Shown here: positions 17,334 through 26,969 of the stretch, one piece after another
How the letters are laid out: the number at the start of each line of letters is the position of its first letter
Position numbering within the stretch: position 1 is the stretch's first letter
Source: an uncultured Clostridia bacterium
GTDB taxonomy: Bacteria > Bacillota > Clostridia > TANB77 > CAG-508
Assembly (NCBI GenBank): GCA_934149005.1
Contig: CAKPDN010000001.1
Span: 186,001-250,000 of the forward strand
Reading direction: 5' to 3'
Length of the DNA stretch: 64,000 nt
Position numbers and translations under genes: made by a program
The notes under the pieces: generated by a model
The model's input: only the letters and a program-made list of their open reading frames with translations
Database searches by the model: none
Told to the model about the DNA's origin: nothing

Positions 17334-18188
17334 TTATATTTCAGTACTACTTTTCAATTTGTTGTTTTTCATATTATTAATGAAATTTGATATTAAAATT
17401 ATTACTATTCCTACTACTAATAATGCAATTCCACTTTTAGAAATAATGTACAATATATTATTTGCAATCTCTTTTATTACTCCTGAAATTGCATCATTTA
17501 AAAACACTATATTATCTATTTTAATTTTTGCATATATATATATATTCAAAATTATATATAAAAGTCCACTAGAAGTTAAGACAATACCTAATTGTGATAA
17601 TCCTCTCAATATATTTTTGCAATTAACTATAAGAATAACTATTATTAATATTACTATTGCAATTAAAGCACATTTTTTTATTATATTAACATATTTATTG
17701 ATTTGTTTTAGTGCTTTATTCATATTTGTTTCATATTTAGTATGCGAAATTGTTTCTTTATATTGATTAGATATTGTTGTTATATACTGTTCTATTGCAT
17801 TTTGTTGAGTAATATTTAACTTTTTATTTTCTAAAGAATTTTGAATATTCCTTTTCAAATTTTCTTCAATTTCTGTTGTATCTATTGTTGTATTTGTGCC
17901 ATCATAGATATTTGCAACTAATGTTTCTGTGTCTTTTTTTATTTTTTCTTCTGATACTATATTGTCCATTACATTTTCATCAAATCCTGATTGTGCAATA
18001 TAATTTTCAAAACTTGATTGTATTTCTAATTTTATTTTCTCATAATATCCTGTTTGTTCAATTTTACTTAATATGTAATTTTTATTTAATATTGTTGAAG
18101 TAGCTAAGTTAACAAATATTAATAAACTTATTACAAGTATTAGAATTATATTTAATATCATTTTTAGTATTCCAATTAATATTTTCAT
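17334..18188 (-). CDS. Membrane protein of unknown function
   Basis: I do not recognise this 284-residue protein. It has one N-terminal helix (about residues 7-28), a polar region of about 135 residues rich in Ile, Glu and Asn that would lie outside the cell, and three C-terminal helices (roughly 170-190, 200-222 and 248-270) ending in a Lys-rich tail. GGAGGT precedes the ATG. It lies 12 nt after the sortase gene and 640 nt after the sortase substrate start, so it is in the same transcript. It may be part of the sortase-dependent surface system or of envelope assembly; neither is shown. Confidence 0.65.
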   Translation of the reverse strand: MKILIGILKMILNIILILVISLLIFVNLATSTILNKNYILSKIEQTGYYEKIKLEIQSSFENYIAQSGFDENVMDNIVSEEKIKKDTETLVANIYDGTNTTIDTTEIEENLKRNIQNSLENKKLNITQQNAIEQYITTISNQYKETISHTKYETNMNKALKQINKYVNIIKKCALIAIVILIIVILIVNCKNILRGLSQLGIVLTSSGLLYIILNIYIYAKIKIDNIVFLNDAISGVIKEIANNILYIISKSGIALLVVGIVIILISNFINNMKNNKLKSSTEI

Positions 18189-18200
18189 TTATACTACCTC

Positions 18201-18812
18201 CTATTTCTCTAATTCTGCATATACTACATATCTTTGCGTTGCATATCCTATATTGTTAAATGGATAACAAGTATATACCATTAGTATTTCTTTTTGTTTT
18301 TGTATTGGTAATTTTTCTACTTCGTTTTCTTTTATTAATTGCATATCATAGATTTTGTAGTTATATTCTCCATAATTTGTTGTTATTTTAATTTCATTTC
18401 CTTTTTGTAATTCTGAAAATCTTCTAAATACATTTTTTGAGTTGTGTCCCATATAAATTATTGAGCCACCTTCACCTGGAAAATAACTTCCACTAGAATG
18501 TCCAACTCCTTTTTTTAATATTTCTAATGTATCTCCAAAATAAATAGGAAGATTTACATCTATTTTAGGTATTTCTATTGTTCCGTATTGTGTTCCATAT
18601 TCCGGATAATTTACTAACTTATTTGTTTCAGTATTAATTTCAGTTTGTTTTTGTTCATTATTTTTTTCTACTTTTATTGCTACTTGATTTACCAATTGTA
18701 CTGCATTATCTATTTTCTGCCCAAAAAATAGATATGTTACAGCTAAAATTATTATTAAAATAATAAAAGCAACTATTAAATCTTTAATAGTTGCTTTTAT
18801 TGTTTTTTTCAT
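18201..18812 (-). CDS. Sortase (class D-like)
   Basis: The 203-residue protein has an N-terminal membrane anchor (about residues 11-30) and a sortase domain beginning GTIEIPKIDVNLPIYFG. The catalytic His is in YMGHNS, the Cys in VYTCYPF and the Arg in TQRYVVYA. The TCYPF..RYVVYA pattern fits class D sortases. These enzymes cut a C-terminal sorting motif and attach the protein to the cell wall or to another surface protein. The adjacent upstream gene encodes a small protein with LAYTG and a C-terminal helix, the likely substrate. The ribosome binding site is weak (AGAGG). Unlike the sortase at 12057, this gene is intact. Confidence 0.92.
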   Translation of the reverse strand: MKKTIKATIKDLIVAFIILIIILAVTYLFFGQKIDNAVQLVNQVAIKVEKNNEQKQTEINTETNKLVNYPEYGTQYGTIEIPKIDVNLPIYFGDTLEILKKGVGHSSGSYFPGEGGSIIYMGHNSKNVFRRFSELQKGNEIKITTNYGEYNYKIYDMQLIKENEVEKLPIQKQKEILMVYTCYPFNNIGYATQRYVVYAELEK

Positions 18813-18830
18813 AAATTTTATGCCTCTATT

Positions 18831-19346
18831 TTATTGTTTTTTAGCAACAACTGTTGCAGCTAGGGCAATAACTGCTATTGAAGAAACAACTAATATTATA
18901 TTAATGTTATTTCCTGTGTAAGCTAATTTTCCAGTATTTGATAATGTAACTGTTTCAATTAATTTTCCTTGTGCATTATAAACTTCAACTTTTCCTTTTG
19001 AAAATGTTAATGATAATCCTGCTTCACTTGCAGCTGATTGTGCTATTGCTTTTACTTTGTTTTTAGCATCTGTAGATAATTTTTTAACATCTGTTACGCC
19101 TTCTGATTTCATTATTGCTACAGCTTCATCTGCTTTTGCTAATATTGCATTAGCTTGTTCATCTGTTATTGTATTGTCGGCTAAGTATCTTTCTGCTTTT
19201 ACTTTGTCTGCTTCTGTTACACCATAAGCTGATAATTTTGTATATAAATCATCTGCTAATGTTGCTTTTGTTGCTGCATTTACCCCACTAATTGTTATCA
19301 TTGTTAACATTACTACTAAAATTGTTATTATTAATGTTTTTTTCAT
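18831..19346 (-). CDS. Surface protein with signal peptide and LAYTG sorting signal
   Basis: The first ~24 residues are a signal peptide (KK, hydrophobic core, cleavage likely after VNA). A helical middle part is rich in Ala and Lys (TDEQANAILAKADEAVAIMK). A short beta segment with GKVEVYNAQGK leads into the sorting signal KLAYTG, then a hydrophobic helix and the basic tail KKQ. The layout matches cell-wall-anchored proteins processed by sortase. The LAYTG motif departs from LPXTG, which suits a dedicated class D enzyme, and such a gene lies 18 nt downstream. A good GGGAGG precedes the ATG. Function beyond surface display is unknown. Confidence 0.8.
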   Translation of the reverse strand: MKKTLIITILVVMLTMITISGVNAATKATLADDLYTKLSAYGVTEADKVKAERYLADNTITDEQANAILAKADEAVAIMKSEGVTDVKKLSTDAKNKVKAIAQSAASEAGLSLTFSKGKVEVYNAQGKLIETVTLSNTGKLAYTGNNINIILVVSSIAVIALAATVVAKKQ

Positions 19347-19415
19347 GTTAAATTCCTCCCTTTTTTTATTAACTGTCCTTATTATATCATTTGATATTTA
19401 TTTAATCAATAGTTT

Positions 19416-21227
19416 TTAATGATTTTTTTGAATATTTTTTTGAAATTTATCTAAAATATCTCCAAACCTATCTGGATACTGATTTGTCTGTTCTTCAAAC
19501 AATTTTTTCCATTCATTTATTTCTGTCTTATCTACTTTTTGTATCCTTTCATATGCATAAAAAATAATTCCGTTTTCTAAATCAAATTCTTTAATTAATT
19601 TATATTTTTCACTAATAATTCTATTTTCTTCTATTCCATGTTTTATATTAGGAATTATGTGACCAGGTGTTGCTCCCGTTTCTTCTATTATTTCGTTTGT
19701 TAAAAATACATATTTTGCTATTAATAGTCCTAATGGAAATCCATGTACAGAATCTATTGAACTTTCATAAATCATAACATTTCTTAAAATATTATCAGGC
19801 ATTTTATAAAAAGCAAAAGTATCAGAACAATATGTGGAACTTGCTGAATTAACATATACTCTATCTTTCTGTGTATCACAATTATCACATATAAATTTTA
19901 CTATTTCTCCTATTTTGTCATAATCTTGTCTTTGTATTGGTTTTAAACTTATATTAGTAAATAAGCTGTTTTTATAAATAATTCTATTTTCTGTGTAACT
20001 TCCTAAAAAAGTTGTAATTAAATATATTCCTATTATAAATGTCATAATATTATTTATAATTTTGTTTTTTATTTGACACAAAACTGATATTCCTAATATC
20101 ATTAATATTAAATATTCAGGTACTAATATTAATGATTGATGGTACCACATATTTTGTATTCTTGTAAATAAAAATACTGTTATAATATATGTTAATACAA
20201 TTTGTAATGTAAATGCTAATGTTTTTTTATTTGCCAAACTATATATAATAGGAATTGTTATTAATATTATTGCTATTATCCCTATATATCTACATTGATT
20301 ATTAAATATTTCAAATTTTAGTCCACCTTCATTCCAAGCATTATACCTTGTCCCATAATTTGCTAATATTGTCCTTTCTATAATAGGAAATAATAATATT
20401 GATAATATTATGCATGAACATGCTGCAAATGTTAAACCATTTTTTAACAAGTTTTTTATTTTTGCTTTATCTTTTTTTATAAAAGTGTTGAATAATAATA
20501 TTACAGAATATGAAATATAATAACCTATTATCCAAAAAATATACCATCTTCTTGTTATTACTAAAAGGAATGTAAATATAATTATTTCTGCCCATCTTAA
20601 ACAATCTCTTTTTTGAAAATCGTAATTCATTGTTAATAAGATTATTAAATTTATCCAAAATAATCCAAATATATCAGGTTGTCCAACAAATGAAGCTTTA
20701 TGTAATAGTGGGAATGTTATTAATAATATCCCTGATAATATCAATATTTTGTTTCCGTGTTTTAAGTTAAATTTTTCAATTAATTGATTTGCAATTAATA
20801 ATGCTGTAAATATAACTGGTAAAATTTCTGTGAAGCAATATACTAAAATAAATATATTTTCTGTTTTTACTGTAAAACTAAATATTAAACTTGTAAAAAC
20901 AAGCAAAAAATCTCCATAGTCGCTTTTATATGTAGTTAATATTATGTGCTTAATTCCAGAAAAAAAGTTTTTTTCAAAAATATTTAATAAATCAATTTGT
21001 TTAGCATAATAACATCTCTGATCCCACGAGTAAAGTTGTTTAGTATTTATCATCGTAAAAAAGTATATGCAAAAACATATTACTAAAAATATAGAAAATA
21101 TAATTTTTTTATTTTTATCTAATTTAATATTGCAGATTTTCATTACAGTTATTATGCTAAATATTAAAAATATGGACCACCAAATTCCAAATAAATAAAA
21201 TGCAATTTTATTTAATATACTTATCAT
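19416..21227 (-). CDS. Polytopic membrane protein, probable glycosyltransferase (GT-C-like)
   Basis: This 603-residue protein has ten or more membrane helices in the first ~420 residues and a soluble C-terminal part of about 180 residues. After the first helices it has YSWDQRCYYAKQ, an Asp in the first extracytoplasmic loop, which is the place of the catalytic acid in GT-C enzymes using lipid-linked sugars. It could add a side sugar to the polysaccharide on the outer face, or act as a polymerase, since no other polymerase is seen in this block. AGAGG precedes the ATG. It is the last gene of the proximal polysaccharide block, 15 nt after glf. Confidence 0.65.
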   Translation of the reverse strand: MISILNKIAFYLFGIWWSIFLIFSIITVMKICNIKLDKNKKIIFSIFLVICFCIYFFTMINTKQLYSWDQRCYYAKQIDLLNIFEKNFFSGIKHIILTTYKSDYGDFLLVFTSLIFSFTVKTENIFILVYCFTEILPVIFTALLIANQLIEKFNLKHGNKILILSGILLITFPLLHKASFVGQPDIFGLFWINLIILLTMNYDFQKRDCLRWAEIIIFTFLLVITRRWYIFWIIGYYISYSVILLFNTFIKKDKAKIKNLLKNGLTFAACSCIILSILLFPIIERTILANYGTRYNAWNEGGLKFEIFNNQCRYIGIIAIILITIPIIYSLANKKTLAFTLQIVLTYIITVFLFTRIQNMWYHQSLILVPEYLILMILGISVLCQIKNKIINNIMTFIIGIYLITTFLGSYTENRIIYKNSLFTNISLKPIQRQDYDKIGEIVKFICDNCDTQKDRVYVNSASSTYCSDTFAFYKMPDNILRNVMIYESSIDSVHGFPLGLLIAKYVFLTNEIIEETGATPGHIIPNIKHGIEENRIISEKYKLIKEFDLENGIIFYAYERIQKVDKTEINEWKKLFEEQTNQYPDRFGDILDKFQKNIQKNH

Positions 21228-21242
21228 TTGTTTTTTCCTCTC

Positions 21243-22388
21243 TTATTTTAGTTCGTTTTCAACACATTTAAGTGATTCATCTATTACTTTATCCATGTCA
21301 TAATACTTATATTGACCTAGTCTTCCACCAAAAATAATGTTAGTATCATGCTTGGCTAGATTTTCGTATTTTTTATATAATTCATTATTTTCTTTATTAT
21401 TTATTGGATAATATGGCTCTTTTGAAGAATCCCATTTATCTGAATATTCTTTGGTTATAATTGTTTTTCCAACTGATGGACCTTCTGTTACTTCATTTCC
21501 TAGTTGTTTTCCTTGTTCAAAATGTTTATGTTCAATTATTCTAGTATATGGTATTTCTTTATCTGTATAATTAACAACAGCATTTCCTTGATAATTGTCT
21601 ACATCTAATTTTTCTGTTTCAAATTTTATACTCCTATATTGGAGCTTTCCAAATTTGTAATCATAATATTTATCAACTTGTCCTGTAAATATAATTTTAT
21701 TTGCTATATTTTTTAATTCTTCTCTATGTTCAAAGAAATCACAATTTAATTTTATATCTATACCATCTAACATTTTTTCAATTATTGGAGTATATCCTCC
21801 TATTGGAATTCCTTGATATTTGTCATTAAAATAATTATTGTCATAAATCATTCTTACTGGCAATCTTTTAATAATAAATGCTGGTAATTCTGAACAAGGT
21901 ACTCCCCATTGTTTTTCTGTATACCCTTTTATTAATTTTTCATATACTGTTGTTCCTACTAGCGAAATAGCTTGTTCTTCTAAGTTTTCAGGTTTTCTTC
22001 CATTTAATTTTAAAAGTCCTTCTCTTCTTTCTTCTTCTAATTTTTTTTCAATATCTTGTATATTTATTAAATTAAACATATGAGAAAATGTGTTTAAATT
22101 AAATGGTAAATTATATAGTTCATTTTTGTATACTGCAATTGGTGAATTAGTATATCTATTAAATTCTGAAAATTGTTGAATATATTCCCAAATTTTTTTA
22201 TCGCTTGTATGAAATATATGTGCTCCATATTTATGTATGTTTATTCCATCTATATTTTCGGTATAAATATTTCCACCAATGTGTGAACGCTTATCTATTA
22301 CTAAGCATTTTTTCCCTTTTTTATTTGCTTCATATGCAAATATTGCTCCAAATAACCCTGAACCTACTATTAAATAATCATATTTCAT
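21243..22388 (-). CDS. glf: UDP-galactopyranose mutase
   Basis: This flavoenzyme interconverts UDP-galactopyranose and UDP-galactofuranose, so the polysaccharide probably contains galactofuranose. The N-terminus DYLIVGSGLFGA is the FAD-binding fold, followed by RSHIGGN, YGAHIFHT, EKQWG and the C-terminal GRLGQYKYYDMD. The 381-residue length is normal. The local ribosome binding site is poor: AAGGAG lies about 60 nt upstream of the ATG, beyond normal reach, so translation may be weak or depend on the upstream gene. It lies between the SGNH protein and the membrane glycosyltransferase. Confidence 0.95.
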   Translation of the reverse strand: MKYDYLIVGSGLFGAIFAYEANKKGKKCLVIDKRSHIGGNIYTENIDGINIHKYGAHIFHTSDKKIWEYIQQFSEFNRYTNSPIAVYKNELYNLPFNLNTFSHMFNLINIQDIEKKLEEERREGLLKLNGRKPENLEEQAISLVGTTVYEKLIKGYTEKQWGVPCSELPAFIIKRLPVRMIYDNNYFNDKYQGIPIGGYTPIIEKMLDGIDIKLNCDFFEHREELKNIANKIIFTGQVDKYYDYKFGKLQYRSIKFETEKLDVDNYQGNAVVNYTDKEIPYTRIIEHKHFEQGKQLGNEVTEGPSVGKTIITKEYSDKWDSSKEPYYPINNKENNELYKKYENLAKHDTNIIFGGRLGQYKYYDMDKVIDESLKCVENELK

Positions 22389-22471
22389 AATTTTGTCACA
22401 TAATAATATAATTCTGTTTTTAGAATATATTATTAACTCCTTTCTAAGATTATTTTTTATAAATGTATGAT

Positions 22472-23560
22472 CTATTCTTTTTCTAATGCTAATTTTCTTT
22501 CTTCATATTTTCTTGCAATTTTGTTCCAATCAGAAGCTATTTCTTTATTATTTCTATAATCTTCTAAATTATACTTGTTAGATAGTACTTGTCCTATATA
22601 TTCAGACACTTTTTCAGCTCCATAAACATTTAAATGATTTCCACAATCTGAAGTGTCTTTGGTCCAATCTAGGTTTATTTTTTCTTGCATTTGTGGCAAA
22701 TTGAAATCAATAAATTCTATTTTGTTCTCTTTTGCCAATTTTTCTATTTGCTTACTTTTATCTAATGACCAGTCCAATGTTTGTTTTCCTACTGGTCCAC
22801 TTGTCGCAGTAGGTATTGTTATAAACATTAACTTTATATTTTTTTCTTCGCATAATTTAATAATTTTATTTATATAATATAAATTTTCATCTGATATTTT
22901 TGTTTCTTGCCCTATTTTTTCTTCCATATAATTTTCTTTATCTATATATGGTTTTATATCTGTAGTTATGGCCATTCCTTTATATGAATAATATTCATCA
23001 CAACTTTTTTCTCTTGAATATTTAAAATCTATGTTTTTTAATTCTTTAAATCTTGTATGAAATCTTAATAATGGAAAAACATATGATATTTTATCTTTTT
23101 CTTCTATTTTTAGGTTTTTATCATTAATTGCTTCTAATTTAGTTTTTCCTAATTTCATATTATCTAAGAGTTTTCTATATTCTCCTTCTGGTGTAGTTTT
23201 ATTTTCAAATGCTGCATCCATATCAAGTATAACTGTTTTTATACTTTGATAATTTATTGATTCTTTTATTAAATAATATGCTAATGATATTGTTTGATTT
23301 GAGGTTCCTAAATTATAACTAGTAATTCCATATTTATTCCAAACTTCAATTGGAGAATATCCTTTGCCTACACTACTTGCACCAACAGCTATAACATCTA
23401 TAGTATTTTTCTTTTCATTATAATATCCTTTTATTCTTCCTGTTGCTGGGTCATTTGGGTCTGTCCATTTAGGTATAAATATATATGTAAATAACTGAAA
23501 TATAATTACCCCAATTATAAAGAATATAATTATTTTTAATATTGTATTTTTTTTACTCAT
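22472..23560 (-). CDS. DltD/AlgJ-like SGNH-fold membrane-anchored protein
   Basis: The 362-residue protein begins with one membrane helix (about 8-28), followed by an extracytoplasmic SGNH-like domain: block I AVGASSVGKGYSP with the catalytic Ser, and block V DCGNHLNVYG with the Asp/His pair. Such proteins sit next to MBOAT proteins and help move or place acyl groups on surface polymers, as DltD does for D-alanine. It follows the MBOAT gene by 16 nt, completing a four-gene Dlt-like set. Its acyl group and acceptor are unknown; O-acylation of the capsule is inferred. Confidence 0.75.
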   Translation of the reverse strand: MSKKNTILKIIIFFIIGVIIFQLFTYIFIPKWTDPNDPATGRIKGYYNEKKNTIDVIAVGASSVGKGYSPIEVWNKYGITSYNLGTSNQTISLAYYLIKESINYQSIKTVILDMDAAFENKTTPEGEYRKLLDNMKLGKTKLEAINDKNLKIEEKDKISYVFPLLRFHTRFKELKNIDFKYSREKSCDEYYSYKGMAITTDIKPYIDKENYMEEKIGQETKISDENLYYINKIIKLCEEKNIKLMFITIPTATSGPVGKQTLDWSLDKSKQIEKLAKENKIEFIDFNLPQMQEKINLDWTKDTSDCGNHLNVYGAEKVSEYIGQVLSNKYNLEDYRNNKEIASDWNKIARKYEERKLALEKE

Positions 23561-23576
23561 CTTTTACTTGCCCCCT

Positions 23577-25169
23577 CTAAAACTGTCCATATATAAAGTC
23601 ACTTACGACATATTCAGGCCCATATATTCCAAATATAATAATTGTAAATATGATAGAATAGTACAATATCCATTTAAAAGGAAGATTCTGTTTAGAAATT
23701 TTTTCTCTAATTTTATATCCTTTTTCTTGTAATATACTCACAATTAACATTATGGTAGTACTTATAATTAATATATTAAAATCAAAATATGTAAATCCTA
23801 TATTAAATATTTTACCATTAAATAATGTATCTATATGTTTTGTCGTAAACATATTTTTAAACATATCCCAAGCCATATGTAAATTATCTGCTCTAAAAAT
23901 AAGCATTCCAAATATAACTATTGTAGTTGTTCTTACAATTTGAAAAATTTTATAACTAAAGGTCTCTTTATCTATTTTTAATGCTTTTACTATTTTATCT
24001 CCTATTGGTTTAAATAGCATTCCAATTACCATTATTATATAATAATATAAACCGTAAAAAATATATTTATAGCTAGCACCATGCCAGATTCCATTTCCAA
24101 ACCAGACAAAAAATAGTGCAAATATTACTGGTACTAATTTTGTAATATAGCTTGTTTTAAATATTTTCTTTGCTATATTTGAAATTTTTACTGTTAAGCT
24201 TGAAAAAGAAATTGTATAAAATATATACTCTTTAAACCATGTTCCTAAAGTAATATGCCATCTTCTCCAAAATTCTTGTACTGATTTCGAGAAAAATGGT
24301 CTTTTAAAGTTTTCTGCCATATTTATTCCTAAAATTTGTGCTGTTCCACGTACTATATCTATACATCCTGAAAATTCTGCATAAATTTGAAGTGTATATA
24401 ATGCAGCTGCAAAAAATAATGGAATTCCTATATAACTTTGATAATTTGGAAATACTTCATTTACATATAATGCTGCTCTATCTGCTATTACCATTTTCTT
24501 AAAATATCCCCATAGCATTAATTGAATTCCAAATTTTGCTCTTTCATAACTAAATTGATGTGGCTCATATAGTTGATGTGCTAAATTGTCATACCTTCCT
24601 ATTGGTCCTTCTACCATTTGTGGAAAAAATGAAACAAATAATGCAACTCTTCCTAAATTTTTATCTGGTAAATATTTTTCTCTATATACATCTATAACAT
24701 AACTAATTGATTGTAGTGTATAATATGATATTCCTAATGGCAATACTATTTGTTTTAATGGAATTTCTATTGGTATTTTTATAAAACTAAATATAGAATT
24801 TAAATTTTCAAATATAAAATTACAATATTTAAGAGCTATTAAAATTCCAAAATTTAATAGTATAGCTGTAAAAACAAGCCATTTATTTTTTGTTTTTGCT
24901 TTATGTTTTAATTGTTTTTTTACTTTTCTATCTTGCTCTTTTTTGCATAATTCTTTTGTTTCAGAATTTATATCTCCCATTTTTAAAGTTAAAACATAAA
25001 TTGATATTGTTGTTATTATCATATATATAATTAATAAATTACTACATAGCCAGTAAAAAACATAACTTGATAATAAAAGCACTACCCATTTTGCCTTTTT
25101 AGGAACAACAAAATATAATAAGCATACTATTGCCACAAATACTATAAAATTTAATGAATTTATTGTCAT
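23577..25169 (-). CDS. MBOAT-family O-acyltransferase (DltB/AlgI-like)
   Basis: At 530 residues with 10 to 12 membrane helices, the protein carries the MBOAT signatures: QMVEGPIGRY, FWRRWHITLGTWFKEYIFY, and GIWHGASYKYIFYG with the catalytic His. DltB and AlgI take acyl groups from a cytoplasmic carrier and transfer them across the membrane. Here the carrier is the 75-residue protein encoded 13 nt upstream. The SGNH protein downstream is the usual partner. Confidence 0.93.
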   Translation of the reverse strand: MTINSLNFIVFVAIVCLLYFVVPKKAKWVVLLLSSYVFYWLCSNLLIIYMIITTISIYVLTLKMGDINSETKELCKKEQDRKVKKQLKHKAKTKNKWLVFTAILLNFGILIALKYCNFIFENLNSIFSFIKIPIEIPLKQIVLPLGISYYTLQSISYVIDVYREKYLPDKNLGRVALFVSFFPQMVEGPIGRYDNLAHQLYEPHQFSYERAKFGIQLMLWGYFKKMVIADRAALYVNEVFPNYQSYIGIPLFFAAALYTLQIYAEFSGCIDIVRGTAQILGINMAENFKRPFFSKSVQEFWRRWHITLGTWFKEYIFYTISFSSLTVKISNIAKKIFKTSYITKLVPVIFALFFVWFGNGIWHGASYKYIFYGLYYYIIMVIGMLFKPIGDKIVKALKIDKETFSYKIFQIVRTTTIVIFGMLIFRADNLHMAWDMFKNMFTTKHIDTLFNGKIFNIGFTYFDFNILIISTTIMLIVSILQEKGYKIREKISKQNLPFKWILYYSIIFTIIIFGIYGPEYVVSDFIYGQF

Positions 25170-25182
25170 TTTATTTTCCTCT

Positions 25183-25410
25183 TTAATCTTCTAATAATTT
25201 TTGAATTAGGTTCCATATTGCTTCTACAGAATTAAAGTTTTCTGGTACTATATCTTTTACTCCTATTTCTATATCAAATTCATCATCTATTGCAGAAACA
25301 ATTTCTACTATAGATAATGAATCAAGTTCTTCATTATCTATTAAATGTTCATTTCCTTTAAATTCCACTTCTGGTCTAATTCCTTTTAATAATTCTAATA
25401 ATTTTTCCAT
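25183..25410 (-). CDS. Acyl/aminoacyl carrier protein (DltC-like)
   Basis: This 75-residue carrier has DSLSIVEIV, whose Ser accepts the phosphopantetheine arm, and the acidic composition usual for carrier proteins. It lies between an adenylation enzyme and an MBOAT protein, the same arrangement as DltA-DltC-DltB. The adenylation enzyme would load it and the MBOAT would use it. Confidence 0.9.
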   Translation of the reverse strand: MEKLLELLKGIRPEVEFKGNEHLIDNEELDSLSIVEIVSAIDDEFDIEIGVKDIVPENFNSVEAIWNLIQKLLED

Positions 25411-25442
25411 TTTTTATCTTATTCCTTTCTCTATCCATAAAC

Positions 25443-26960
25443 CTAGTTTGAAAAAGTTTCTTTTAGCTTAGCCTTGTCTATCTTTCCATTAGCATTATAT
25501 AACATTTTATCTAATCTATGTATTTCATTCGGCCACATATAATTTAATAATTTTTCTTTTATTTGTTTTATTAAGTCCTTTTCTTCTAAATTGTTTTTAG
25601 CTTCATAAAATAATATTATTTTTTTCTTTTCCATATTATAAATACATGCACATGCTATAATTCCATCTATATTATTAATAACTGTTTCTATTTCTCCAAG
25701 TTCTATTCTATATCCCATATGTTTTATTTGGAAATCTTTTCTTGAAATATAAATAATTTCTCCATTTTCATTTTTCTTTACTATATCTCCTGTTTTATAA
25801 ATAATTTCTGGGTAAGCAGTATTTAATGGATTTTGTACAAATACTTTATCTGTCTTTTCTAAATTGTTATAATATCCCATTGATAAAAATGATCCTCTTA
25901 CGCAAAGTTCACCTTCTTCTCCTATCTTAGCCTGAGTTCCATCATCTTTTATTATTAGTACATCACAGTTATTAAATGATTTTCCTATTGGTAATGTTTC
26001 ATTATTATTAAATCTTCTATCTACAACATAATATGTACATACATCTGTTATTTCTGTTGGTCCATATAAATTTATAAATGTTGCATCTGGTAAATGATCC
26101 ATCCATATATTTAGTTGTTTTACAGGCATTACTTCCCCTGCAAACATTACTTTTTTCAAATTTGGTAATTCTACTTCATCTAAGGCTTTTAAATTAGCTA
26201 TTATGCAAAGTGCTGAAGGAACCCAATATACTGTATTAATTTCTTTTTCTTTCACAAATTCTAATAATTTTACAGGAAATGAAAAATACATTTTAGGTAT
26301 TATAACCATTGTTGCTCCACTAACCATTGTAGTATAAGTATCTAATGTGGATGAACTAAAATAAAAAGGTGTTTCGCTACCAAATTTAGTTGTTTCGTCT
26401 ATTTTAAGTGTCTCTTTAATAATTTTTGAGTAAGTTATAACTGACCTATGGCATATAACTATTCCTTTTGGAGTTCCTGTAGAACCTGATGTAAATTGTA
26501 TATACATAGGGTCTGTATCTATTATTTTATTTCTTATGTTTTCTAATAATTCTTCATTCAAATTTTCCTTTATTAATTCTTCATAAATATAGATATTGCC
26601 ACTGAAATTAAATTCTTTTATTTTTTCAATGTTCTTTTTTTCTATAATTATTACTACATCTTGTAATGTATTTAATATTGAGTTTATTCTCTCTTTAGGT
26701 GCTTTTATATCTAATACTGTAAAATAATTCCCACTATATGTTACTCCCATCATCGTTTCTAAACATGTAACAGAACGGTCTATATAAATTGCCACAGGTT
26801 TATTTGTATTATTAATTTTATTAGCTAAAGAATTTCCTATAGTTTTAGCTGCTTTTACAAATTCTGTGTATGTGCTTTTACGATTTATGTCTTCATAAAT
26901 TACTTTATCTGGGAATTTTTCTTTCGTTTTTTCTAGTATTTCTAAAATATTTCTATACAT
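25443..26960 (-). CDS. DltA-like adenylation enzyme (AMP-forming ligase)
   Basis: This 505-residue enzyme carries the adenylation core motifs: A3 FTSGSTGTPKG, A5 NLYGPTEITD, A7 YKTGD, A8 RKDFQIKHMGYRIELGEIE and A10 NANGKIDK with the catalytic Lys. Length and fold match D-alanine-D-alanyl carrier ligase (DltA), and the carrier gene follows by about 30 nt. Whether it activates D-alanine or another amino or acyl acid cannot be told by eye. It lies in the polysaccharide locus rather than a stand-alone dlt operon, so the target may be the capsule or a glycerol-phosphate polymer. Confidence 0.88.
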   Translation of the reverse strand: MYRNILEILEKTKEKFPDKVIYEDINRKSTYTEFVKAAKTIGNSLANKINNTNKPVAIYIDRSVTCLETMMGVTYSGNYFTVLDIKAPKERINSILNTLQDVVIIIEKKNIEKIKEFNFSGNIYIYEELIKENLNEELLENIRNKIIDTDPMYIQFTSGSTGTPKGIVICHRSVITYSKIIKETLKIDETTKFGSETPFYFSSSTLDTYTTMVSGATMVIIPKMYFSFPVKLLEFVKEKEINTVYWVPSALCIIANLKALDEVELPNLKKVMFAGEVMPVKQLNIWMDHLPDATFINLYGPTEITDVCTYYVVDRRFNNNETLPIGKSFNNCDVLIIKDDGTQAKIGEEGELCVRGSFLSMGYYNNLEKTDKVFVQNPLNTAYPEIIYKTGDIVKKNENGEIIYISRKDFQIKHMGYRIELGEIETVINNIDGIIACACIYNMEKKKIILFYEAKNNLEEKDLIKQIKEKLLNYMWPNEIHRLDKMLYNANGKIDKAKLKETFSN

Positions 26961-26969
26961 ATTACTACC

